Positions 12,423 through 26,448 of a stretch of 64,000 bases of DNA are shown piece by piece. Position 1 is the first letter of the stretch. Each line of letters begins with the position of its first letter. The translations under genes and the position numbers were made by a program. The notes under the pieces are model-generated. The model made no database searches, was not told the DNA's origin, and was given only the letters and a program-made list of their open reading frames with translations. This stretch comes from Allodiplogaster sudhausi (taxonomy: Eukaryota; Nematoda; Chromadorea; Rhabditida; Diplogasteridae), in NCBI GenBank assembly GCA_945643635.1, contig CALZFC010000015.1:3197001-3261000 (forward strand), written 5' to 3'.

Positions 12423-13415
12423 CGCTTTCTCCATTTCTCCCCTTGTCACAAACTCTCGCTCTCTTTCCCTTCGTTTTTCATTTCTAGCCTCTCTTGCTAA
12501 TGGGAAGAAGCCCTAGCAGATAAATATGACTGGCATAGGAAGTCCAAAACTGTCCACTAGTAACCCATGTCTACATTCTTCCCTCTGATACTGCATCACA
12601 GAAGGAGGAAACCAGCCTTTGAAAATTCTAGCCCTTGACAGATTCCACTATGTCAATGACGGAAAGAACTCCGTTTGCCAATGAGGAAGCGACAAATTTA
12701 TGGCCCCTGCCATATCAGTGAATTTAGGTTCATAGAGTACTGAAAGGGTACGAGTGGTGACATATTTACATGACTAAGCAAACTGTTGTCACATCATTAA
12801 ATTTAATCATTACAAAAACTGCATTCACGTGTTCTTGCGAGATTAGCGAAGTGAAATGTGCTCTTTAATGTTCTTTTGAGCTTTGATTCTCCGTCCTGCA
12901 ATGCGATGTTTTACATTGAAGAGCAGATAAAATAACCGTTTGAACTCGCGCCATCCACTCCTCCTCAGGAATTGAAGCATTCCTCATTGATGGAGAGCAC
13001 TCATTCGAAGGGAGCTGCGAGAAGGCGAGAAGTGGAGGGAGGAAGGCCATCGAAGGACCATTCAGAATCGACAGTCTAAGAGGCATAGGCTTCAGCCAAA
13101 TCACTCCTTTCAGATTCCCCTCCCTCAAACCAACCGTAATCCTAAGGTAGTCTGGAGGAGAGTAGCCACTCCGCTGGCAGTGAAAGCAGTTGAGATGAGA
13201 CGGACACGAAGAGAAATGGTAGAAGATCCGGCGCAGGCAAATTCAGCCAGGAGGAAAGGGTAGATGAGCAGAGTTGAGAGGGCCACCGTCGCTTGCTACA
13301 CATCTTTATTCTCTTCTCTCTTTTCTCTCCCTCTACCCTTTCAAACTCCCCTCTCTACCCTATACTTTGCTATCGCAATTTGCCTCCTCCCGTGCATGTC
13401 ACCGACATTCCCTCC

Positions 13416-13451
<36 letters not shown>

Positions 13452-13527
13452 TATATATCTTTAACTTATTCTCAATCTCTATTTCTATCGCCCTATCGTT
13501 TTCTTTCTTTCTTTCTCCCTCCCTCTC

Positions 13528-13569
<42 letters not shown>

Positions 13570-13705
13570 CAACCTGGCATCCATAGATGAAGGCGACATG
13601 CCATGGTGGTTGGTCGTTGACTGCCAGCTGCAGTAGCCGTTGACCCTCCAGCCTGGGAGTGCCTTGACTGGAGAGATTTCCCTTGTCGTTCTTCGTCCCA
13701 CTCAT
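10232..13705 (-). CDS. slc23: SLC23-family nucleobase/ascorbate transporter, copy B
   Basis: Start ATG at 13705; exon 1 ends VNDQPPWHVAFIYGCQ. Further exons give QATVALSTLLIYPFLL, RLSILNGPSMAFLPPLLAF (about 12950-13075), MTGSLLVASSLFIVMGATGL (about 12040-12210), MLTTVIVFVVYLADMLIPI (about 11875-11970) and a loop with PWFSVPYPG. Then come SSIIENLGSYAMAARVSGQ (about 11340-11505), GSMVAAILGIGAGVTTYSEN (ending 11261) and the last exon ending DDGYAFPEIVNR before TAA at 10232-10234. It is a tandem duplicate of copy A with matching exon borders. One intron begins with GC (donor at 11338-11339) where copy A has GT. The NAT signature reads SENVALIQITR, lacking the Gly seen in many relatives. Substrate is unknown. 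Confidence 0.88.
11540..11608. repeat. (GA)n microsatellite, SLC23 copy B intron
   Basis: GA repeats with few interruptions on the plus strand, in the intron before the VDIGLTCGLLAS exon. Confidence 0.92.
12384..12424. repeat. (CT)n microsatellite, SLC23 copy B intron
   Basis: Uninterrupted CT tract ending in CGCTCGCT, inside the long intron between about 12240 and 12940. Confidence 0.92.
13419..13565. repeat. (TA)n followed by (CT)n microsatellite
   Basis: A TA tract of about 35 bp at 13419-13455 and a CT tract at about 13530-13565. Both lie in the first intron of SLC23 copy B. Confidence 0.92.
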
Positions 13706-16262
13706 CGGGTTCCCTTCTTCGGAATGATAGTCCGAGTCGTCGAGTTGAAAGTGCAGATTAGGCAGACAAGTTTACTGCCAGACACGCCTACCGTTGCAAG
13801 TCATACAATGGCTTTTTTCTATTCCACCAATCATACTATTAGTGGAGCGCTTTCACTGTTATTCAATATTCATTTTACTGAGAGAAAATAAAGAGAGCTG
13901 GTACATCCTGTGTACTATGTATGTACATATCAGGATTACCTTCATGCCGCTGATTCAAACAGTATTGGGTAAACATTCACAAGAGCACTGACCTATCTTT
14001 GGAAAAGCATGTGGGTTATGAGAAATGCACGAAGTGAAGACAGATAAGGAGAGAAGAAGAGAGAATGAGAATGACAGAGAAAACGAGAAATATGGAATAT
14101 GCAAGAGAAAATGAGGGAAAGAGAACGTAAGGTTTCCTGCAATAAAATGCAGCAGCATCCGCGCGTTGAGAGGAAGATCTAACAATATCTGAGTGTTGTT
14201 CCACGTCCTTCGGAAATCATTGTGCTCTTCGACTTTTGTTATTAAAATGACAAAAAAACCTAGGTTTAGCATCTAGGAAATCGTATCGTAAAAGGCTCCA
14301 AGCTACAGACGAACACGAGTCCAGTCAGGAGCTTTTTCGATGTAGTCGGTACTGAAATTGGTGCAAGACTTAGTTTACCACGCAATGTAGATAAGGAAAC
14401 AAAGAAAAACGTAAGTATATAAAATGAGTCAGAACGAAATAGTGCTCATATAAAGAAGGGAACAGAGTCACGGAAAGAGCGGGCGCATTTATTATTCACT
14501 GATCATGGCAAGGCTTAGTTGAAAAAAAATTGAGTCGAGCCATTCCTGCCGTTTTCATGTAGTTCACATCTCTTCCACTTCATCCTTAACTTTTCCATAT
14601 CATTGTAGACAAACGTATTTACATATGCGTTTTCTACTATGAGATATTCTGATCTATAAATTCGATGGCTCGAGAGAAAAAAATATTAGTCATAAATTTT
14701 GATGCCATTTGAAGTTCGAATGAATGGCAGTGCTTTGATCGGCCATGGATGATCTTTTGAAGAAACACTAATGTAAATACATGAGAGACAGAAATACAGA
14801 ATACTACTCGGTGTACACGTGCATATGCATGTGTACTCTTGGAGTGTTGGATGTGCTGTATTAGCCTGAACCATAAGTTCCCGGTTCAGATCCTCCCGAG
14901 TGTCGATGATGTTTGTTTCAAGACGGGGATGACTAACGTTTGATTACTACCTTTCTAGTAAACTGAGGCTCTCTTTTGCTCTATTTGTCTGATCCGTCCA
15001 TTCCTCTCCACTCACGCCATTCCTTGCATCTTTATCGGTTTATGTCCACTTGTTAAAGGTTCGATTTGCATGGATCTTTTGTGAAGCACTCGTCCAGTGT
15101 AATCTGCATTTCTTTACCAGCTAATCATCCACATCAAAAGGAAACATTGTGTGGAGAAGAAAGTGAAAAGAGCAATCAGTGAAAGGGTCTCACTGGACTG
15201 TGAAAGGACTAACAAGGAAGGAATGCCTCGCTTTCTCATCTTCCACTATGACATCAACAAATAAATATGCATAAGAATGTTTGAAGCGTTTTATAAACGA
15301 ACACTGGGCATGCAACCAAATATGGTGGGCTCCTTCAAAATGCAGCAATATTTGTAGCAAAAATATTGATGGCATTCATGGCAGGGTTATTATGTTCATT
15401 AATTATTATTTACTTATGAAGAACCTGTACAATTTGGTGGTTAAAAAAATAGAGATGAATGTGCCCTGCATTCTATGTACATGCATACATATCTTTTGAA
15501 ATCATAACCTAAGCTTGCTTCAAGTGGTTATCATGTGTTGCTTAAATCTTTTGGAATGACCCATCAAACTCTTCAGATGGAAGAGGAGTGGTGGGATTGA
15601 ATAACCAACTCTCCTTTAATCTAACTAAGAAACACGGGACATTCTATTCACCGGGCATAAGAAGCACACCGATTCAATTCGAGAGGTCTTTCCCATCAGA
15701 GATATTTCGTGAGCAGAATAAGAGGATAGAAACTATTAAAAAGAGAGAATAACCAAGATAGAAAGCTTATCAAGAAGGACTAGACAGGAAGCAGTCAGAG
15801 AAGGGAAAGTGATAGAAGCTCAGGCGAACCAAGTACATAAAAGATACAAGAATTCAGAAGATGTTCACCACAATGGAGCGAGTGGGTCAATGAGTGACGT
15901 TGAAGGGATGTGGGTGGACTGGGAGAGGCCACGGCCGAATTGAGGAGGAATAACGAAAACAAGATGAGTAATAGAAGTGGAAATTACAGTAGAATGATGA
16001 GAATGAGCGCAATGAGATCGGACTGCGAATCGAGATCATTTTGAGGAGTAAATTGTAAGGATTAAATGAAGAGAGAGAGCAAACTTATAATGGAGATAGT
16101 CATGGAGAGCATTAAAGGATTGACTGAGGTGGAAGGGGAAATGACTTCTTTTGTACTCGAAAGGGAAGAGGGAAAGAGAGGGATCAAATGAGCAATGGAT
16201 ACACATTGTGGTGAAGAGTAGTCTGAATATGAAGAGAGAAAAAAGGAAAGGAGAAGAAGAGA
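13706..16262. other. Gene-free stretch upstream of SLC23 copy B
   Basis: No exon chain could be supported on either strand. The sequence is AT-rich with no long repeats. It includes a TATGTATGTACATATCA motif near 13917. It should contain the promoter of copy B and the 3' UTR of the calmodulin-like gene. Confidence 0.5.
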
Positions 16263-19162
16263 CTATGAGTGGCCATTGTTTTGTGGAAGTTGTGACTGAT
16301 TCTGGGAAGGCTCTGCGAAGGGGTCGTCTTTGTTCCCTTCTTCCACGATCGGCGCTATCATCTGCACGAATTCCTCGTAGTCGATCTGAGAAATTCGTAA
16401 AATCATTTATTTATTTAAAATATGTATAGCCGACAACAGCCGCGCATTCAATCTTGGTCAAAGTCGCGCTGACTGGTCGACGATGTTCAATTTAAGCGTT
16501 CAGCGCTGGATGATCTATCGCCGAGCTTGTTTGATGTTAGAGTGAAAGTTGCAATTGCCGCAAAATCATTGCACCTTTCGGGATGCGAACCCGAAAATTG
16601 CCAAAAAAAATTCAAACATTTGCCAAAAATTGCATCGTTGACTTAACGATGAGCTCATTTGTCGAAAAAGGTCGACGACGGGCGAGAGAGACGGTTTAAC
16701 GTGTGACAGTGAAGAGAAACAGACAAACATGCCCTCGACGCTACTGTCTAACTCTCCTACTGTTCTACACTATTTCGCTAGCGATGAACTTTCAACGCTG
16801 CGTTCAACTTTTTTTTCGCTTGGATTAGAGTTGAACTCTAGTTTTGGATGGACGATCTTCTGTGCTTAAGTATAGCGAAAATCGTCGATCTTTTTCTTCA
16901 GCGTTCAACTTGTGGTGCTGCACCTCTCGTTCATCTTTGCTAAGATTGAATGCGCGGCAGAATACAACTCCAGAATTGGTGTGGATCCAGATGGACTTGC
17001 CTGTTCATCGCCGTCCTTGTCCACTTCACGAATGATCTCATCCACTTCCTCCTCTGAGAACTTCTCTCCCATCGTTGTCATGAAGTGTTTAAATTCCTGC
17101 GCCGTGATGAAGCCGTTGCCGTCTTTATCAAATACCCTCAAATAACAGATAATTTCTTAATTTAAAATAGCACAAAAGAAATAAACGAAGAAGTCAAGAT
17201 TCCAAAGAGAACAGGAATGGACGAACTTGAATGCAAGTCGAATGAGTTCTTGGTCGGTCTCCTTGTTCATCTCTTTCATCATCTTACAGAACTCGCCAAA
17301 GTCGATCTTCCCGTTTCCGTCGATGTCGTACTCATTGACCATGTTGAGCAACTCCTCTTCGGTCGGATTCAAGCCGAGAGTTCTCATGGCCACGCCGAGC
17401 TCTTTGATGTTCATCGTCCCGTTCCCGTCTTTGTCGAACATCTGCAATGCATTCTTTCTTTTTTTAAATTAGAGACATTGTCTTTGAAGAAGCAGCCTCT
17501 GTTCTTCCATTTCATCACCCATGCTAATCAGGATTAATAATGTGACAATTAAATCTGTGATGTGCTTTATCCTACTTTTTTTAACAGACAATCCTGTAAT
17601 GTTTTATCACTTTCTGATTGAGTTCAAACAATACAAGGAAGAGATTCTAGAGCTGCTTTGTTTGCTGATGAGCATAGGAATGTTTTGAGAAGAGAAATCT
17701 CAAGCAGGGAAGATAAACACTCGAGAGTTGACGCTTACGCAGGGAAAAGTGATCGTGATATCATATCAGGAGAGGAAAGGGAACTGAAGCCAAAATCCGG
17801 GGGAGGAATCAAGGGCTTCCATAGACAACTCGTGCACACTTTCTCCCCTGCCAGGATCATCTCGTCAGCCCTGTCTCTGAACTATCTTACGTATTTCATT
17901 TTTCCCTTTATTTTTAGAATAACTTTCTTTTAAATAAGCTAATATAATCCATCTTCTTCTCCCCAAGTTCTTTCTCTTCTTTCTCTCATTACTTATTCTG
18001 CTTTCCCCAGCAATCCTTCTTTCTATTGACTCTCTTTACCCGGTCGAGGCACAAGAGGAAAAAAGACATAATAACTTTTTAGTTCTCTAGTGATGGAGGC
18101 ATATAAATGAACCGAGAGACTACGGGGATTAGTTGTATGTAGAGAATGAGAGGCAGGGGGGAGTGAGAGAGATGAAAGGAGAGAGGGAAAGAAGAGAAGA
18201 GAATCAAAGACAGGAGATGAAGATAGAAAAGATGGAAGGAGGAGAGAAGAGAATGAAAAACAATCAGAGTAGTGAAAGGGTGAGAAAGGTGGTGAGAGAG
18301 TGCCAGAGGGGGGAGGAGTGAGAGAGTGATGAAGTGTAATGCAACCGGCCACCACAAGTTCGTCTTTGATAAACGGAACGGTGGAAAGAGAAGAAAATAA
18401 GGAGTTGCAGGGAGGAGACAATGCTTGTTCACTCTCTCATAGTGCTCATTTCATGTTCTGACATACAAAAGAAATAGGATCGTGACACTTCTACATATGC
18501 AAGCGCTAGCTCTTTCCGGTCAGTTCCCTTCTCTCTTCTCGTTTCCACATCTCTCACAACAATTCTCTTCTGTGCACCCACTTTTTTCCAAATCATTTTC
18601 TCCTTGCATCTCTCTCTCTCCCTCTCTCTCTCACTCCTCTTTGAGTTTTTCTCTCCTTCTTTCTCTCTCTCTCTCCTTCTCTCTGTCTCTCTCCTTCTTT
18701 CTGTCTATCTCTCTCATTCTCTCTGTCTTTCTCTCCTTCTCTCTGCCTCTCTCTCCTTCTCTCTGTCTCTCTCTCCTTCTTTCTGTCTCTCTCTCTCTCT
18801 CCTTCTTTCTGTCTCTCCTTCCCTGTCCGCGACATCCGTGACTGCTTCTAGTGTAACGTGAGCTGAACACGTAATGAAAGGCAATCTAGCATTGTGGAAA
18901 GGGGAGCAAACGATCATGAAGTGGTGTGCAATCCCTGGAGAGAAGATATCTTCCCCTATCCGAGCCCATCTGCGTTGAGGCCGAGCCCCCCAGTGGTCCC
19001 ATCTGGGACCTGGCAGATGCCCCTCGTGGCCATCTGGTATCGTGCTTACGGCCTTTTGTCTGTTCTTCTAACCTTGAAGGCTTGTGCGAACTCTTGTAGT
19101 TCTTGCTGAGTAAACTCATCGACCTCGGAAGAAGCGGAAGTTGAAGTGTGCTGACGATGCAT
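16263..19162 (-). CDS. Calmodulin-like four-EF-hand calcium sensor
   Basis: Four exons (19073-19162, 17227-17441, 17001-17136, 16263-16385) join in frame to 187 residues. Following a short Ser/Thr-rich head ([17 protein letters not shown]) come EF-hand loops beginning [24 protein letters not shown] and [14 protein letters not shown], all with intact acidic ligands. A C-terminal tail of about 30 residues is rich in Gln, Pro and Asn. Calmodulin itself is about 149 residues, so both ends are extended, as in nematode cal genes. The role is cytosolic Ca2+ sensing; targets are unknown. The last intron (16386-17000) starts with GC. The acceptor of exon 3 is TTTGAG. Intron 1 (17442-19072) is filled with CT-rich sequence. 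Confidence 0.9.
16555..16690 (-). other. Weak tRNA-like remnant in the calmodulin-like GC-AG intron
   Basis: On the minus strand a T-arm-like hairpin (CGGGTTCGCATCCCG) lies downstream of a perfect hairpin formed by CATCGTT and AACGATG. The spacing and missing acceptor stem rule out a normal tRNA gene. It may be a decayed tRNA-derived element. Confidence 0.25.
18604..18825. repeat. CT-rich tandem tract in calmodulin-like intron 1
   Basis: About 220 bp of CTCTCTCCTTCT-type repeats with GTCT variants every 20-30 bp. Confidence 0.93.
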
Positions 19163-19489
19163 TTCTCTGCCCGAGGACACGACTAAAACATTCAATCGAT
19201 TCTCTCACGTTACGGTACTCGAAATACTCTCATTTGCTGCTTATTCTACATCATTAGAAATATTATTAGTGAACTAGCGGTTACTATGCATTCTTATGGA
19301 ACTTCTCAGAAGTGAATGTTATGAAAAGGTGCCAGAATAATTGCGACGAACGAAGAGATAGACACTTGAAAACAGCGCATTGTAGGGGAAGAAAATTAGG
19401 GAGAGGGGAGGGAAGATGAAGGGTAGAGAATGAGAGAAGTAGAGAGGGGATGGGAGATAAAAAGAGAGAGAAGAGAAAAATTGACAGTC

Positions 19490-20150
19490 GACAAGGCAAT
19501 TTGACAGAGCCCAGAGACGGAAGAGGACCACCAAAGATGACTTCATTCCATTGTCATCGATGAAAAAACAGAAAATATTCGAGATCCTAGTAAGAAGATA
19601 TGGGTAGAACACAAAACATTTAAGAGATAGCGTAAAGTGAGAGATATAGGGACGGAGAGTCAATTCAGAGAGGATAGTGAAGAGGCAGAGAAAGAGAGAA
19701 TATGAGTGAGTGAGACAAAAAGAGATAAGGATGCTCCACGTTCTGTGCACAACCTTCGCAAGACCAGAACGACGGCATGAAGATGAGAAGAAAAGAGGAG
19801 GAGAATGGGACACCGAACAGCTCTGTCCTTCTCTGTCGTCCTCTCCTTTCTCATGCTCTCTCGCTCTCTAACTACTCTCTGAACTCTCTCCTTTCTCATG
19901 CTCTCTCGCTCTCTAACTACTCTCTGAACTCTTTCCTGGACGATGCCATCTGATCCATTCATCACTCACTTCATGACGGAGATTCTGCCCTCAAGAATGA
20001 GAGAGACAAGAGATGATAACGAGGGAGGAGAAGAAGAGAAAGAAAGGGAAAATGTGATGGAACGAAGATCACGCAAGGGAAGCGATGCAGAGGGCGAGGA
20101 CAACGAGACACTGCAATGAAAACAGCAACAAAGAGTAAAGTCAAGAGAGT

Positions 20151-20192
<42 letters not shown>

Positions 20193-21259
20193 CATTACGA
20201 GGGGAAGAGACAGCCTTCGATTAGATAGAGGAAAGAAAGTCACTACGAGAGAGAATGAACTGACTTGTTTCAGATGGTATTTGGATGACCCCAACAACGC
20301 GAACGTAGGTGCCCTTAGCGAGGACGGGAGCCACTGGAAGAGCCGCGTTCTGGCCATTTTGGCCCAGGGGCACGTTCGATCTGCAATATTTTTCTTTTCA
20401 GAATACTTTTTCACATGGTTCTACTAAACGTATTAACCTGGGGAGCGCTAGAATCGCTAGAATCGGATATACATCGATAAAATTAGAAATGTCAGAGTGA
20501 AGAAATGAGTTGCAATATCCCAGTAAATACAGAAGAATTTCATTTGCTTTTCTAAGTATATTTATTTTCCAGTTCTTCGACAAAAAAGAATCGTTTTTTC
20601 GACAAGAAAAATGTTTCGATCCGGAAAATTATGAATCCACATATGTATGTACATATGTAAATATATATATGTGTATAGATACATACCATATGTATGTATA
20701 TATATACTGTGTATATAAATATATAATACCATTCCTGCAATTTAACTAGTTAATTTTTTAAAGTATTTACATAGAGGTACATATGCATACCTTTGCCCAA
20801 GCATTTCATATGGGTTTTTCTCATCAAGCTGCAGCTTGGTCGCATTCTGCTAGAAGAAAAGTAAAAAAACACATGTGCATACTATTTCTCTACGCAGTCT
20901 CAAAGTTTATAAAATTTTCTTAATTAGTTACTGATATTTTATTACCACATATATTTTTTCTTCCTCCAATTTTCATAAAAATTTGTGTGGAGAGAAGCAT
21001 TATATGATATTCCCATATCTTAATAATGGATGAACTTATTTCGAGTGGAGTCCGACGATCTGTTCTTTACAAAACAATTCACAAATTTCTCTGTATTGGC
21101 TAGAGAACAAATGAAAATTTCTGCCAAAAAAATGTAATAAAGACGAGTGATGCTGAAAGCGGCGAAAAATGAATATATTTAATAAAAGGAGAGAAAGTAG
21201 CTAGCGAGAGAACGATATGTAGAAAGATAGAGGATGATGAGCAGAAATGTAGAATATTA

Positions 21260-21297
<38 letters not shown>

Positions 21298-21469
21298 AAT
21301 GTCAACAGTATCTTTGTTACGGAAGAAATTGAAGTAGATTATGACAATTGAGCATCTAAAGAAGGGACATCGAGATATTGGAGAGTGAAGAATCTTCTTT
21401 ACATCAAGGATATCCGTAAATTGAGTTTGTAGGACGTAGATGATGAGGGAGCACGTGGAAAAGAGGGGT

Positions 21470-21515
<46 letters not shown>

Positions 21516-21951
21516 AAGAGCGAGGAGAAAGAGAGATAGAGAGAAAGAGCGAGAAAGAGCGAATGGGAATACCATGGAGAAGAGTGGCATATTAAAGGCT
21601 TGCCGAACCTGTTCCGGAAGCCCGTTCTTCGGCGCGAAATTCGCTTAATTCCACGTGAAGGAGACGAGGTGGGAGAAGGGGTCGAAGAACGAGAGAAATC
21701 GAAGGAGGAAGGACAGTCAACCATCTCGCAGCGCACTGCTACTGCCCATTCTCCTCACCCAGACATGCCATGTAGAGGGAGAAAGAGAGAGAAGGAGAGA
21801 GAGAGATAGAGATAAAGATAGAGATGAGGTAGTGCAGAAAGGGGGGAAGAGAGTGAGAGAGGGATAAAATTGCCGTCGAACTATTAACACGAGTGTGCTG
21901 GACAGGAAGGATAAGACGGTGCTGCCAGAGGGAGAGAGAAGGAGAGAGACC

Positions 21952-21997
<46 letters not shown>

Positions 21998-22272
21998 TTG
22001 CTTGCTAGTTTTGTCACTGCCACTTCTTAGTCTTGGACAAAGTCGTACGGACGCTCCTCCCTGAAGCCAAGGAGAACTTTTCACTTTTCCTTCTGAAGCA
22101 GGCGTCCAGGCAACTAACTTCGTGCATATCTGAGTAGAGAGGAGGTAAGAGAAGCCAGAGGGAAGAAGAATGGGACAGAGCGAGAAAGTGAGAAATATAA
22201 TAGAGAGAGAAAGAGAGAGAGAGGAGAGAGAGAGAGGAGAGAGAGAGGGAGAGAGAGGGAGAGAGGAGAGAG

Positions 22273-22320
<48 letters not shown>

Positions 22321-25099
22321 AGACAGGACGTGGGCACAAGGAGCGTGAGAACCAATGGAATGATATAGAGAGATCACTTTTCTCCCACTGGCAATTCTTT
22401 TCTCCTCGCAAGGGGTTTTTTCCAGCCTTCTTATAAATGTATGAAATACTGTCAGCGGAGGTGTTGAAGAGGCGATGTGAATTTTTTTTTATGATGTTGA
22501 ATGCGTTTGAAGATGATGGAGGGGACGACGAAGCAGAACATACGGTTGTGAAAAAAAATTATTGCATAGATGCTACTGACTTAAAGAAAGGCAACAAAGA
22601 AATAGAGCGATGGTTTCGACAGACGAGGATATTTGTATCATCGTACTCTGTGGTATTGAATAAAGAATTTAATGTTTAAAAAAAAGTTTTTAATCAAGCC
22701 AAGTGTACATATTTTTCGTCATGTTTTTTAATCGATTAATGATCATAACATTGTTTTTGCGCATGTGACTTAGAAATGAAAAGGATGATCTCGTGATGAG
22801 GCCGTTTCTCTGATTGGGATTGGGAAATCCCGCATTTTCTTTGCTTCTTTACAGCGAACAATAGAGAACTAAGCAGTTCCCGGAAGGAGGAAAGGAGAGA
22901 AATGCGAAAATCAGCGTGTCGCCACAAAGTCACAAAAGCTTTGCTAATCTAGCGGAACAGTTCATTTTCGCTCTTTTTTCCTACTCTCCCTTAGTTTGAT
23001 TCTCCCGTTCTCTTTCTCTCTTTACCATTCTTTTCATTCTCCAAATCAGAGTTCTATGGAGTGCGAAAGAAAAAGGGCTCTCGTGAGAAACGAAACAACC
23101 AAAGAAGGGATCAGACGAAGGGCAGATTCAAATCAAACACTTGCGTGGTGTGAAAAATTGTTAAGCCTCTGTAGACAAAAATATTTTTAAATATATTTTT
23201 TAGTGATGAACCGCCAACATGGCCGATTTAGAACGCAGAGCGCGCAATGTTCCAATAAGCAAGACGATGATCGTTGGCCAGGAAAATATATGAAGAGACC
23301 TTTATATATTCTTTCGCTTGTTTTTCCACATTCAGCACACTATAATTAAGGATAATGTTTTGAGGGTAAAATAAGACTCAAAGATTTGAGCTAGGCGCCA
23401 AACAAAATTTTGTAAGACATGCTACACTCATACTTGGAATGTAGTATTAGTTGCGCTGAATGTGGAATCTTATTTTCTTCTCAATAAATAAATTTAAAAA
23501 AAAAGAATTATGATGTTCTGTATGTTCACAGATACGTATGTAATTTGATCTGCGAGCAGAGTGGAACGTATCGGTCATTTTGGAGGAACATCACCGTATA
23601 ATATAAGTACAAGATTCTAACAAAAATTTACGACTGAATCTGTCGAATGAATTCTAAGACAATGAAGTGTAAGAAGGAAGAGACTGAAAGAGCAGAGGAG
23701 ACGTACGCATCGTTGGAATTCTTGCGTTGCTTAGCGAAGATGTTGAAGCTCTCATCAATCCGCCGTTGGCGGGCCGTCGCACGGCGGTTCAGAGTCCTTC
23801 GTAACAAATCCACGGTTAACTCATCTCTTCTGCAAAATCACACTTATTACTCACAATCAGCATGGCTATTTCAATCAACGCAATGCGAGATATTCAAGGG
23901 AAAGTGAAATGCGGAGAAAGCAATGAGAAGATCGGCTGAAAGAATGGAGAGCATGGCAAATTTTACAAGAACATAAAATTAAATGTGGGTGGCTTTTTAG
24001 TCTTTCTCTTTCAAAGCATTTTTCACCTCGCTGCTTTTTCCTCTCTTTTCGGCAATGTGTATGTACATACATACATACATATGATGTATTTGATTCCCTT
24101 TCATGTGTCTTCTTCTCTCCATCCTCCCACTCTTTTTCTCCTTTCCGATACCTCAAGCTGGCTAGTTTCACATGGTCCTGGTCATTGCATATTCCCAGCG
24201 GCCTGCTTTCTCTCATCTTCTCTCGGCTCTTGCTGAATATTCCCTGTGGGAATATTTCCGGTGCTTTATCTTTTCTATAAATCCAACGCTGAAATTTGAG
24301 GTTATTGAGAAAGAAAGCTCAGAATATTTGAATTCCTTTTTCAGGTAGATGGAACCACCGCAAAGCTTTTCTGTCAGTCATCACTAATCGTAAGCAAAAA
24401 TTAGCATGATTTTTAAAGGTAAAGTGAAGTGTCAAATCCAATGAAGTAATTGAATCTACATGCACATATATATGTATGCATATGTATGTATAATACAACA
24501 TTCATAAATTTGCGATATATTCAATATGGTCGCACAATCACATTTAATGATATAATTAATTATTCAATAATTAATGAGGAGGTACTGTTCACTCTACCCT
24601 GTAAAAAGAATGTGATTTTGTAAAGTAAGACAAAAACAAGGAATGCGTAACGGACGGCCATACATTAATTCCATTAAAAGATGATGTCTTAAAATTATTA
24701 AAAGTTTGAGGATCTATAGAGCACAATCATATAATGTGTATGTACATACATATGTACGTTCCTTTAAGTGCTCTCTTCCTCTCTCTCTTTCTCTCTCTAT
24801 CTCCCTCTGTCTCTGTCTTTCTCTGTTTTCTTCTGTGTGTGTCTCTCTCTCGCCTGCTTCCTCTTTCGCACTAATTATCCATGGCAGTCTTGGCCCATTT
24901 ATGGTTAGAAAGGCATTATCCGAAAAGGTATCTGGAGCGAAGGAGAAGCTTGCTAAGTGACAATTGTGCATGCTCAAAGAGAGAAAAGAGAAGGCCGGGG
25001 GTTGGGGAGGGATGGAGAGAGGGAGGAGGTGAGAGAGAGGGAGGAGGTGAGAGAGAGGGAGGAGGTGAGAGAGAGGGAGGAGGTGAGAGAGAGGGAGGA

Positions 25100-25134
<35 letters not shown>

Positions 25135-25783
25135 TGAAGAACAAAAAAATACGATAAACGAGCGACGGGGAAGATGAGCGGGAAGGGGATATGAATATGA
25201 AGAGAAGAAAAGAGATGCGGAGAGAGGGATGCCATGGATGGAACTCTTCTAACCCTTTGTTTTCTTTAAAATACAGGATGACTCCATCCGAAATAACGTA
25301 TGTATATTTTAATTCCCATCAACGTCATGCCTGTTCTACGTTGATGAAAAAATAGAATAAAAGACCAAGGAACGATGAAAACTCGATTAAATAGCGTCGT
25401 CGAAATGCGTGCCCGATTAAAATGTTGTCATGGTTTTGTGCGGGGTCATTACGAATTAAAGTTAGAGCAAAGGAGCAAAAGGAAATGAAGAGTTGATTGA
25501 AAGACAAAGTTTGATGGAGGACATAAAGTAAGAGACGGCTCGATTAGGAGAGACTGGAAAGACGTCAAGAGAAAGGAAAGACGACTACTGGGGAGCACTG
25601 ACGAGCGGGGCTTCTCCATACGGGAATTGGATTGCTGGTTCATGACAGGCGAGAGAGTCACAGAGAAATGAGTGAGGGCAGAGGGAAACATGTAGCGAGA
25701 GAGAGAGGGAGAGAGAGAGAGGGAGAGAGAGAGGGAGAGAGAGAGAGGGAGAGAGAGAGCGAGAAAGAGAGAGGGAGAGAGAG

Positions 25784-25825
<42 letters not shown>

Positions 25826-25982
25826 GCAGAAAGAAAGAAAGAAGAGATGCCTGGCAAGGGACTGCCAATGAAGCGAGTCAGTCAGTGTCTCAATTATATT
25901 ACTAATGCCCACGCTCGAGAAACAATGCGAGCGTTTGCATTTGATTGAAAAAAAAGCATCGCAAGACCGATAATGTACATAC

Positions 25983-26013
<31 letters not shown>

Positions 26014-26412
26014 TGTATGTATATTAATTAACGAGGTGTACTCAAATATTGTTGCTCGATTAGCTTCTCATGTTTTAAACGATGGAAAAAATTCGTATTT
26101 CGTTCAAAAATCTGAAGTCGATTGAAATTTTTTTAATATTTCAAGTTATTTTATTTTGTCAGTATGCATATGTATTTTGTAACCAATTAATTTCGTCCAG
26201 TATGAGTTATACTCTTCTATCTTCCCAGAGATATTCTTCTCGGCGGATCTTGTCTTCTAATAGCTAAAATATGAATAATGAACAAGCCAGAAAGAATTTG
26301 GATCCGAAGCGAGATAGGAGATTGAAAGAGTGAGGCGATGCAGATATGTACAGAGATAAAGAAAGAAAGTATTACGGAGAAATATGGAGAGGTCTAAGGA
26401 GAGAGAGAGAGG

Positions 26413-26448
<36 letters not shown>

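Noticed and set aside
17658..17933. 91-codon plus-strand ORF in calmodulin-like intron 1
   Set aside because: No splice partners and no recognisable motifs, and it sits antisense within a well-supported intron.
18604..18917. Long ORFs of Leu/Ser or Glu/Arg repeats on both strands
   Set aside because: They are translations of CT/GA microsatellites. The same applies near 22100-22400, 25000-25200, 25585-25870, 27990-28580, 37219-37824 and 49430-49940.
22437..22679. 80-codon plus-strand ORF (DLKKGNKEIERWFRQTRIF) followed by AATAAA-like sequence
   Set aside because: There is no clear acceptor, partner exon or family. It overlaps the unnamed minus-strand gene region and may be chance.
24870..24960. 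Possible minus-strand exon (DTFSDNAFLTINGPRLPWII)
   Set aside because: Reads like coding sequence, but no donor/acceptor pair fits the phases of neighbouring exons, and the opposite strand is open too.
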